Shown: positions 1-5,605 of the stretch, one piece after another
How positions within the stretch are numbered: position 1 is the stretch's first letter
How the letters are laid out: each line of letters starts with the position of its first letter
From: Lachnoclostridium sp. UBA5725
GTDB lineage: Bacteria; Bacillota; Clostridia; Lachnospirales; Lachnospiraceae
Direction: 5' to 3'
Length of the DNA: 19,171 bases
Assembly: GCA_002419585.1 (NCBI GenBank)
Contig: DIGJ01000006.1
Coordinates: forward strand, 1 to 19,171
Notes under the pieces: generated by a model
Databases searched by the model: none
The model's input: the letters and a program-made list of their open reading frames with translations, nothing else
Told to the model about the DNA's origin: nothing
Program-made: the position numbers and the translations under genes

Positions 1-155
1 TTTCCTTTTCTCCATGAAAAGATAGTAACAATAACATCAACAGCAAGCAGGGCAAACAATAGATAGTCAAGGATGCCGAGGTTATTGAAGTCAACGAGTT
101 TCAGAACAATAAATACGATTAATAATGTGGTAAGATTATTTTTATAGTCTTTCAT
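1..155 (-). CDS. Small two-segment membrane protein, 3' end cut by window edge
   Basis: An open frame of at least 51 codons starts at the ATG at 155 and runs off the left edge without a stop. It begins MKDYKNNLTTLLIVFIVLKL and shows two hydrophobic stretches, about residues 8-21 and 31-46, joined by a short DFNNLGILD linker and followed by a basic SWRKG. This suggests a tiny protein with two membrane segments. An in-frame TAA lies ten codons upstream, so the ATG is the only credible start, but the nearest purine-rich site (AAAGG) is about 25 bases away, so initiation is weak or coupled to the peptide gene in front. It lies 69 bases downstream of that peptide gene on the same strand. I do not recognise the family. 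A small phage membrane or toxin-like protein is possible, but function is not shown by the sequence. Confidence 0.5.
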   Translation of the reverse strand, partial: MKDYKNNLTTLLIVFIVLKLVDFNNLGILDYLLFALLAVDVIVTIFSWRKG

Positions 156-197
156 AGGTTTGATAGTTGTGATATAATATGATTACCTTTAAGAGGT

Positions 198-215
198 GGG
201 GAACTTTCGTTCCCC
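198..215 (-). repeat. Perfect stem-loop between the two minus-strand peptide genes
   Basis: GGGGAAC and GTTCCCC form a perfect 7-bp stem. Read on the minus strand the loop is GAAA closed by a C-G pair, an unusually stable tetraloop. It lies between the stop of the first small peptide gene and the start of the second. No U-run follows it on the minus strand, and only three T follow on the plus strand, so it is better described as an mRNA structure (stability, processing or partial attenuation) than as a terminator. Confidence 0.6.
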
Positions 216-224
216 TTTGGGTAC

Positions 225-317
225 TTACTTATCATCTTTATTAAACGGTTTCATCAGCTTGTCGGCAATTTGAACCGCTAACCAGATGATTGTAAGTACC
301 TTTATCATATTATCCAA
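225..317 (-). CDS. 30-residue hydrophobic peptide
   Basis: This short minus-strand frame probably starts at the TTG at 317, eleven bases after an AAGGAG site (334-329). It encodes 30 residues beginning MDNMIKVLTIIWLAVQIADK and ending in a charged KPFNKDDK tail. An in-frame ATG at 308 would give 27 residues. Residues 5-21 form one hydrophobic segment, so a single-pass membrane peptide is likely. An ATG directly abutting the ribosome site (328) opens an eight-codon leader (MNNSWII) whose TGA overlaps the ATG at 308, so coupled initiation there is an alternative. The gene is supported by a near-perfect promoter immediately upstream rather than by homology. I do not recognise it. Its size, hydrophobicity and charged tail resemble small phage or type I toxin peptides in general form only. 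Confidence 0.5.
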   Translation of the reverse strand: MDNMIKVLTIIWLAVQIADKLMKPFNKDDK

Positions 318-351
318 CTGTTATTCATCTCCTTTCCTTTATTATGTATTT

Positions 352-380
352 ATTATACCACGCAAATGCGTGGACGTCAA
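352..380 (-). promoter_or_regulatory. Sigma-A promoter for the minus-strand small-peptide genes
   Basis: On the minus strand TTGACG (380-375) is followed after exactly 17 bases by TATAAT (357-352), a five-of-six -35 box and a consensus -10 box at ideal spacing. Transcription would start near 345, about 28 bases before the TTG start of the 30-residue peptide and just ahead of its AAGGAG site. Confidence 0.75.
358..373. promoter_or_regulatory. Palindromic operator in the promoter spacer
   Basis: CCACGCAAATGCGTGG is a perfect inverted repeat with 7-bp arms and a 2-bp centre. It fills 16 of the 17 bases between the -35 and -10 boxes of the minus-strand promoter. A dimeric repressor bound here would block RNA polymerase. 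No repressor gene lies in the window, so the binding protein is unknown. Confidence 0.6.
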
Positions 381-412
381 TGGATATTATAAACTTTTAA
401 TATATTTTTAAC

Positions 413-444
413 GCCTATAACACTTGAAGTTATGGGCTTTTTTT
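413..444 (+). terminator. Intrinsic terminator upstream of the recombinase gene
   Basis: GCCTATAAC (413-421) pairs with GTTATGGGC (429-437) as a 9-bp stem with one G-U pair and a 7-base loop. Seven T (438-444) follow. The U-run is only on the plus-strand side, so it stops rightward transcription. No plus-strand gene lies between the left edge and this site, so it ends either a transcript entering from outside the window, an antisense RNA, or an attenuated leader of the recombinase gene 23 bases downstream. Confidence 0.75.
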
Positions 445-466
445 ATGCAAAGAAAGGAGACATGTT

Positions 467-1018
467 TTGAATACAGTTGAACCAATCAGGGACATGAATA
501 TGGTATTAGATATTGCAGATTATTTGAGAGTAAGAAATGAAAGAGACTATGTAATGTTCATGTTTGGAATTTACTCTGGTTTGAGAATATCAGACATTCT
601 TCTTTTTCGTGTGAGGGACGTGAGGGACAAGGATTATTTGATAATTAGGGAAAAGAAAACAGGCAAGGAAAAGAAGTTCCCAATTAACAATGAGTTTAAG
701 CCGATTATTAAACAATATGTATCTAATAAAAAAGATTACGAATATCTATTTAAGTCACCTCAACAAAACAATAAAGCAATCACACGACAGCAGGCGTATA
801 ATATTTTAAATAAGGCAGGGGAAGCATTCGGCCTTCAAGCAATAGGAACGCATACACTAAGAAAGACATTTGGATATCATATGTATCAGCAGACAAAAGA
901 TGCAGTAACAATAAAAGAAATCCTTGGGCATGCGCATATATCAGATACACTGAGATACATAGGTATAAATCAGGATATAAAAGATTCAATGATTAAAAGA
1001 TTATCATTCAAACGATAG
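467..1018 (+). CDS. Tyrosine recombinase, catalytic domain only
   Basis: This is a phage-integrase/XerC-type tyrosine recombinase of 183 residues. All catalytic residues are visible: Arg40 in SGLRISD, Lys64 in EKKTGK, His129 and Arg132 in THTLRKT, His155 in LGHAH and the nucleophile Tyr164 in TLRYIGI. Full integrases are usually 300-400 residues. Here the N-terminal arm-binding and core-binding (SAM-like) domains are absent, so DNA recognition must be minimal or supplied by a partner. The TTG start is chosen because AAAGGAG (453-459) lies seven bases upstream; the ATG at 462 reaches a stop after two codons. The gene sits between two terminators, directly before the packaging genes, not at an obvious phage end. 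It could be a second, non-integrating recombinase with a role in late-region switching or DNA processing. That role is inference; the family call is firm. Confidence 0.9.
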   Translation: MNTVEPIRDMNMVLDIADYLRVRNERDYVMFMFGIYSGLRISDILLFRVRDVRDKDYLIIREKKTGKEKKFPINNEFKPIIKQYVSNKKDYEYLFKSPQQNNKAITRQQAYNILNKAGEAFGLQAIGTHTLRKTFGYHMYQQTKDAVTIKEILGHAHISDTLRYIGINQDIKDSMIKRLSFKR

Positions 1019-1026
1019 TCTTTTTT
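995..1026 (+). terminator. Intrinsic terminator overlapping the recombinase stop
   Basis: AAAAGATTATC (995-1005) pairs with GATAGTCTTTT (1014-1024) through an 8-base loop, with one G-U pair, and the stem runs into a T-run ending at 1026. The TAG stop of the recombinase lies inside the stem. The stem is AT-rich, so efficiency may be modest, but it implies that the packaging genes have their own promoter. Confidence 0.55.
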
Positions 1027-1331
1027 ATTTTGCCTTTCAGTAGAAAAAAATGGAAGCAGAATTTTTTATGTCGTTCGATTTGACATATCTAAGAGTTGTA
1101 AAGTATGACTATAAAATTTTTGTCCGGTTATATAGAAGAAATACAAAAATAAATATTTGACAAAACAGTAAGATATGACAAGTAAAATGAGGTCGGCAAT
1201 AGGGGTATCAAACCCTAGGTTCTTCCAGCGCTGAAAAAAGCATTGCGGTTCTGTCGAGCCCAGAATATTGCTAGACACAATTAAAAAAAATTTCACATTG
1301 CCATTTCCGTTTTCATAAATTAGGAGGTGAT
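1019..1331. other. Non-coding region with candidate cos/packaging site
   Basis: No credible gene lies in this 313-base gap. Bases 1111-1190 are about 21% GC, then 1191-1270 jump to about 50% GC, then composition falls again. The GC-rich island holds clustered symmetry: TAGGG/CCCTA arms (1200-1204, 1213-1217), AACC-CTA-GGTT (1211-1221), and the perfect 8-bp palindrome CAGCGCTG (1226-1233), which extends with one mismatch to 1223-1236. In lambda-like phages the cos site lies just upstream of the small-terminase gene, and this window has exactly that gene order with a GpA-type (cos-cutting) large terminase. Identification as cos is inference by position and symmetry; the cut positions cannot be read from the sequence. 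Confidence 0.4.
1080..1109 (+). promoter_or_regulatory. Possible promoter for the packaging and head genes
   Basis: TTGACA (1080-1085) is followed after 18 bases by TATGAC (1104-1109), a consensus -35 with a weak -10. A second TTGACA (1157-1162) has a TAAAAT 20 bases later (1183-1188), which is too widely spaced to be convincing. A new promoter is expected here because the upstream gene ends in a terminator. A late promoter with a phage-encoded activator could look quite different. Confidence 0.3.
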
Positions 1332-1334
1332 ATG

Positions 1335-1925
1335 ATGGCAGCAAACAAGTTAGATGATATATCAAGCATTACGGTATCAGCAGGAGCATTAAGCAAAACA
1401 CTAGGAATTAGCGAAAGAATGGTTCGATATTTAGCAGAGGATGGGATTATGGTAAAAACATCATCTGGTAGATATAAATTACAGGAAAGCATTTTTAATT
1501 ACATTGCAAATCTTCGAGTAAATAACGATATGAAAAATATGCCAAAACTTGAAGATGAATTGGATCTTGATATAGAAAAAGCGCTACATGAAAGAGTAAA
1601 GCGTCACATAACAGAACTAAAACTTGCTCTTATGAAAGGTAAAGTTCATAAGTCAGAAGATGTCGAGGCTGTAATGATGGATATGCTAGCTAATTTTAAG
1701 ACGAAGCTTTTGGCTATTCCGTCAAAATTAACACCACTATTGTTAGATAAGGATAAAGCACAGATTCAAAATATTCTTACAGATGAGATATATGAAACAT
1801 TGACTGAATTATCTTCTTATAATGCTATGGATTTTTATGGTAAGGAATATGTAGACAATGAAGATGAACCAGAAGAAGAGGAAGAGATGTATTTAAACGA
1901 TGAAGGAAAAGAAAGCGGAATTTAA
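1335..1925 (+). CDS. Terminase small subunit (Nu1-like)
   Basis: This is the likely DNA-recognition subunit of the packaging terminase. Residues around 15-50 form a helix-turn-helix/winged-helix region (GALSKTLGISERMVRYLAE followed by a GRYKL wing), as in lambda gpNu1 and related MerR-like small terminases. The middle is helical and charged. The C-terminus is very acidic (a DEPEEEEE run), a region that could contact the large subunit. I chose the ATG at 1335 because it is seven bases from AGGAGG (1322-1327); the ATG at 1332 is only four bases away and would add one Met. The gene lies directly after the candidate cos region and overlaps the large terminase start by 26 bases, so the two are translationally linked. 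The length (196 aa) is typical. Position and the DNA-binding fold support the call; I see no strong sequence signature beyond that. Confidence 0.8.
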   Translation: MAANKLDDISSITVSAGALSKTLGISERMVRYLAEDGIMVKTSSGRYKLQESIFNYIANLRVNNDMKNMPKLEDELDLDIEKALHERVKRHITELKLALMKGKVHKSEDVEAVMMDMLANFKTKLLAIPSKLTPLLLDKDKAQIQNILTDEIYETLTELSSYNAMDFYGKEYVDNEDEPEEEEEMYLNDEGKESGI

Positions 1926-3774
1926 AACAGTCATCTTGTTTATTGGAATTGCGAAAATATTGGCGCCAAGACCAAAACTGTTAGTAAGTGATTGGGCAGA
2001 TACATATAGAAGACTATCGCCAGAAGCCAGTGCGGAACCAGGAAGATGGAGAACATCAAGGGCTGAATTTCAAAGGGAAATCATGAATGCTGTAAACAGC
2101 GCAGAAGTTCAGGATATTATAATCAAATCAAGTTCGCAGGTTGGAAAAACAGAAATAATATTATGCATTGTTGGATATTTCATTGATTATGATCCTTCGC
2201 CAATAATGTTATTGCAGCCAACTATTGAACTAGCAGAAGCTTTTTCAAAAGATAGATTGGCTCCAATGATTAGGGATACAGACGTTCTTAAAAAGAAGAT
2301 ACGTCCAGCACGTTCGAAAGACAGTGATAACACAATCTTACACAAAACATTCCCGGGTGGTCATATAACAATGGCAGGAGCAAACTCACCATCTAGTCTT
2401 GCATCAAGACCAATTAGGGTTGTTCTTTGCGATGAGGTAGACAGATATCCTGTCAGCGCAGGAACAGAAGGCGATCCAGTCAAACTTGTAGAAAAACGAT
2501 CAAACAACTTTTGGAATAGAAAGAAAATTAAGGTGTCAACACCTACGATTGAAGGATATTCAAGAATACAAAAGGAATTTTTGCAAGGAACACAGGAGGA
2601 ATGGAGCGTAATGTGCCCATGCTGTGGCAAATATCAGCCCTATGAATTTAAGAGAGTTCATTTTGACCGAGTGGAAATGGAATGCTTGTACTGTAAGGAA
2701 CAATTTAGCGAAATAGAATGGAAGGAGCAACCTCATAAGTGGATTGCAGAAAATCCAAATATCATACGTAGAAGAAGTTTCCACCTAAATGAATTATGTT
2801 CTCCTTGGAGAAGCTGGGAAGAGATTATTGAAGATTTTAAAACTGCTAATGAGGAACTAAAAAAAACAGGTTCAACTGAAATGCTCAAGGTATTTGTTAA
2901 TACTTCTCTCGGAGAAACGTGGGAAGAGCGAGGAGACGGAGCAGATGACGATGAACTAATGAAACGAAGAGAAAAATATGTTGCAGATATACCAGATGGA
3001 GTTCTTCTAATTACGGCAGGAGTTGATGTTCAGGATGACCGCCTTGAAATTGAGGTATGTGGATGGACAAGAGGGTATGAAAGCTGGGGACTGTTCAAAA
3101 CAGAAATAAGAAGTGATCCAGCGCAGCAAGTTACGTGGGATAAGCTAGAAGAGTATCTAGATACGGAGCTATATTTCAAAAATGGAACTGGTCTTTTAGT
3201 GGCTGCAACTTGTATTGATACTGGTGGACATCATACCAACATGGTATACAAGTTTATAAAGGCAATGGCTAAAAAAAATAAAAGAATTTATGGAATAAAG
3301 GGTTACTCAAACACTCCAGGTATTCCATTGATTTATAAAAAAACAAAGGTTGATATCAAGAATGCAAAAGGAATTGTGGTTGACCATACGGACATATATA
3401 TTCTTGGTGTTGATTCTGGAAAAGAAGATGTAATTTCAAGGCTAAAGATTGCAGAGCCTGGACCAGGATACTGTCATTTCCCAGAAAATAGAGACAGAGG
3501 ATATAATCAGACTTACATGAAGGGAATAACATCCGAAGAAAAGGTTACAAAACTAGTGAAAAACAAGTTGAAAATCATGTGGGTAAAAAAAACCGGAATA
3601 CGAAACGAACCACTTGATTTAAGAAATTATGCATATGCAGCAGTTGAAATCTTAAATCCAAACTGGAGTAGTCTTGAAAGTAAGGTAGAGAATGGAATCA
3701 ATTACATGAAAAAGAGTGCTACATCGGTACGAAAACGAAAAACTGGTGTAAGAAATAAAGGAATTGAGGTTTAA
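1900..3774 (+). CDS. Terminase large subunit, GpA family
   Basis: This is the packaging ATPase and cos-cutting nuclease that docks on the portal. It is 624 residues and GpA-like throughout. The N-terminal signature SDWADTYRRLSPEASAEPG (about residues 30-48) is characteristic. The ATPase domain has a Walker A region SSSQVGKT (77-84), a Walker B VVLCDE (174-179) and a coupling motif STPT (213-216). Four cysteines (C239, C242, C262, C265) form a probable zinc-binding insertion. The nuclease domain has AGVDVQDD (Asp376), CIDTGGHH (Asp440) and a C-terminal DLRNYAYAA motif that should supply the third acidic residue. The ATG at 1900 overlaps the small subunit; its ribosome site is the distant GAGGAAGAG near 1878, so coupling is likely. 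GpA-type enzymes usually cut at cos sites, which supports the packaging site proposed upstream. Confidence 0.96.
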   Translation: MKEKKAEFKTVILFIGIAKILAPRPKLLVSDWADTYRRLSPEASAEPGRWRTSRAEFQREIMNAVNSAEVQDIIIKSSSQVGKTEIILCIVGYFIDYDPSPIMLLQPTIELAEAFSKDRLAPMIRDTDVLKKKIRPARSKDSDNTILHKTFPGGHITMAGANSPSSLASRPIRVVLCDEVDRYPVSAGTEGDPVKLVEKRSNNFWNRKKIKVSTPTIEGYSRIQKEFLQGTQEEWSVMCPCCGKYQPYEFKRVHFDRVEMECLYCKEQFSEIEWKEQPHKWIAENPNIIRRRSFHLNELCSPWRSWEEIIEDFKTANEELKKTGSTEMLKVFVNTSLGETWEERGDGADDDELMKRREKYVADIPDGVLLITAGVDVQDDRLEIEVCGWTRGYESWGLFKTEIRSDPAQQVTWDKLEEYLDTELYFKNGTGLLVAATCIDTGGHHTNMVYKFIKAMAKKNKRIYGIKGYSNTPGIPLIYKKTKVDIKNAKGIVVDHTDIYILGVDSGKEDVISRLKIAEPGPGYCHFPENRDRGYNQTYMKGITSEEKVTKLVKNKLKIMWVKKTGIRNEPLDLRNYAYAAVEILNPNWSSLESKVENGINYMKKSATSVRKRKTGVRNKGIEV

Positions 3775-3777
3775 AAA

Positions 3778-4023
3778 ATGAAGATAAGCGCAGCAGATCA
3801 GGTAAGACTTGATTCATACAAAGAAAGATTAAGGCTGTATATTGATGCTGAAACAAAAATTTTAGAAGGACAGTCTTATTCTATTGGTTCCAGAAGTTTA
3901 TCAAGAGCAAACTTAGCGGAAGTCAGAGTGGCAATTAATGAATTGGAAGGGAAGATTCGTGCCCTAGAAAGACATGGTACAACCAAAAGAAAGGTAGCAC
4001 GTATTATTCCAAGAGATTTTTAA
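3778..4023 (+). CDS. Small head-completion/head-joining protein (gpW-like position)
   Basis: This 81-residue, helix-rich and charged protein carries ILEGQSYSIGSRSLSRANLA (about residues 28-47), followed by VAINELEGKIRALE. That pattern is a small family of Firmicutes phage proteins found between the large terminase and the portal, and it resembles lambda gpW in form (helix, beta hairpin with the SxSIGSRS/T motif, helix, LExQ-like end). Lambda gpW closes the packaged head and makes the site for the next connector. The gene starts three bases after the terminase stop, with GAGG as ribosome site, and is followed by the portal. I am confident it is the gpW-position protein. Function by homology to gpW is likely but not proven from sequence. 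Confidence 0.75.
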   Translation: MKISAADQVRLDSYKERLRLYIDAETKILEGQSYSIGSRSLSRANLAEVRVAINELEGKIRALERHGTTKRKVARIIPRDF

Positions 4024-4039
4024 GAAAGGAGGGTGACAT

Positions 4040-5605
4040 GTGAATCTGATTGACAGTATGATTGGCGCTATTAGTCCACAAACGGCTTTGAGCCGAGAAG
4101 TGGCAAGACAACGCTTAAGCATAATAAAAAACTCTGGTTATGATGAGGGTGGTGCTAGTAAAAGAAAGAATAGCATGAAGGGATGGACTGCAAATAGCAA
4201 ATCACCACAAAAAGACATTGACTTAAATTTGCATCTTTTAAGGCAGAGGTCAAGAAGTCTATTTATGACAGCACCAATTGCAACATCGGCTATTAAAACA
4301 AATAGGACAAACGTAATTGGCTCTGGTCTTATTCTAAAATCTAGAATTGATTTTGAATTGCTTGGCATAACACATGAAGATGCGGACAATTTAGAAAAAA
4401 AGATTGAGAAAGAATGGGCTTTGTGGAGCGAATCAAAATTTTGTGATAATAATCTGCAGCATAATTTTTATGAATTACAGCAAATAGCTATGATTTCATG
4501 GTTGATGAACGGAGATTGCTTTGCTCTTCCAAAGTATAAGGCAGAAACAGAGTACATGCCTTATCAGCTTAGAATAAAACTTATTGAAGGGGATAAGATA
4601 TCAAATCCAAATTCGTATGGTGATAATATTGATCTTTCCTTAAAAAATAAAAAAGGAAATAGAATCTTTAATGGAATCGAGATCGATGCAGATGGAGCTG
4701 TAGTTGCATATCATGTATGCAATAACTATACCGATGATTTTGACAGTGGTAAAGAATGGACCAGAATAGAAGCATATGGAAAAAGGACAGGGAATCCAAA
4801 TGTATTACACATCTTTGAGGCTGAACGATGTGAGCAATACAGAGGGGTTCCTTATTTGGCTCCGGTAATTGAAACATTAAAGCAACTTACCAGATACACA
4901 GAAGCAGAAATAATGGCAGCAGTTATCAATGGAATGTTCACTGTTTTTATTAAAACAGATGATGGAAATGACGAGATGGATTTTGGTGGAGTTGAACAAG
5001 AGGAAGATAGCGTGTCCGATTCGGACACATCTTCTTATGAACTTGGAAACGGACTAATAAACTACATGAAACAAGGAGAAAGCGTTGAAATTGCAGATCC
5101 AAAACGACCGAACATTAATTTTGATGGGTTTGTTTCAGCTATGACAAAATATTGCGGTGCAGCACTGGAAATTCCAGTTGAACTGCTAACAAAGAATTTT
5201 ACCGCATCATATTCGGCATCTAGAGCAGCATTGTTAGAAGCATGGAAAGCATTCAAGATGAGAAGAACATGGTTTGCAAATGATTTCTGCCAACCAGTCT
5301 ATGAACTTTGGTTAGCGGAAGCGGTTAGCAAAGGAAGAATCACTGCACCTGGATTTTTTACTGATCCATCAATTAAAAAAGCATATAGCAAAGCAGAGTG
5401 GAATGGTCCGGCTCAAGGTCAGTTAAATCCAGTTGTTGAAGTTCAGGCCGCACAATTAAAAGTTCAAAATGGATTTTCTACCCGTGAAAAGGAAACGATT
5501 GAAATGAATGGTGGAAATTTTGACAGCAATATTGAACAGTTAGCTTTGGAAAATCAGAAAATGGAAAAAATCAAGATGAATGAAGGAGGAAAATCAAATG
5601 GCTAA
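4040..5605 (+). CDS. Portal protein, lambda gpB family
   Basis: The portal is the dodecameric ring at one vertex through which DNA enters and leaves the head. The 521-residue length fits the lambda portal family, as do the features seen: an N-terminal RQRSRSLFMTAPIATSAIKT stretch (about 70-88) with NRTNVIGSGL, a central GDCFALPKYK strand (about 157-166) and FTASYSASRAALLEAWKAF near residues 388-406, the most typical motif of the family. An acidic, low-complexity loop occupies about residues 310-335. The start is GTG at 4040, placed seven bases after AGGAGG; the ATG at 4038 is followed at once by TGA, so it cannot be used. The gene ends eight bases inside the protease gene, consistent with coupled translation. 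A 17-bp inverted repeat lies within it and is listed separately. Confidence 0.95.
   Translation: MNLIDSMIGAISPQTALSREVARQRLSIIKNSGYDEGGASKRKNSMKGWTANSKSPQKDIDLNLHLLRQRSRSLFMTAPIATSAIKTNRTNVIGSGLILKSRIDFELLGITHEDADNLEKKIEKEWALWSESKFCDNNLQHNFYELQQIAMISWLMNGDCFALPKYKAETEYMPYQLRIKLIEGDKISNPNSYGDNIDLSLKNKKGNRIFNGIEIDADGAVVAYHVCNNYTDDFDSGKEWTRIEAYGKRTGNPNVLHIFEAERCEQYRGVPYLAPVIETLKQLTRYTEAEIMAAVINGMFTVFIKTDDGNDEMDFGGVEQEEDSVSDSDTSSYELGNGLINYMKQGESVEIADPKRPNINFDGFVSAMTKYCGAALEIPVELLTKNFTASYSASRAALLEAWKAFKMRRTWFANDFCQPVYELWLAEAVSKGRITAPGFFTDPSIKKAYSKAEWNGPAQGQLNPVVEVQAAQLKVQNGFSTREKETIEMNGGNFDSNIEQLALENQKMEKIKMNEGGKSNG
5012..5028. repeat. Perfect inverted repeat inside the portal gene
   Basis: GTGTCCGA and TCGGACAC are perfect 8-bp arms around a single central T. 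The repeat encodes part of the acidic, flexible loop of the portal (VSDSDT), a region under little protein-level constraint. It resembles an operator half-site pair more than a hairpin, since a 1-base loop cannot form. Confidence 0.7.

Noticed and set aside
1..466. Phage attachment site next to the recombinase
   Set aside because: No host gene end, tRNA or direct repeat pair is visible in the window, so no att core can be supported.
1157..1188. Second promoter (TTGACA with TAAAAT)
   Set aside because: The spacer is 20 bases, too long for efficient sigma-A recognition; kept only as a note beside the better-spaced candidate.
1191..1270. Possible tRNA or structured RNA gene in the GC-rich island (GGTTCTGTCGAGCC looks like a T-arm)
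   Set aside because: No acceptor stem, anticodon arm or proper T-loop can be folded around it; the island fits a packaging site better.
1066..1365. 99-codon minus-strand frame over the non-coding gap
   Set aside because: No ribosome site before the start, no recognisable domain, and it covers the likely cos region and the small-terminase start.
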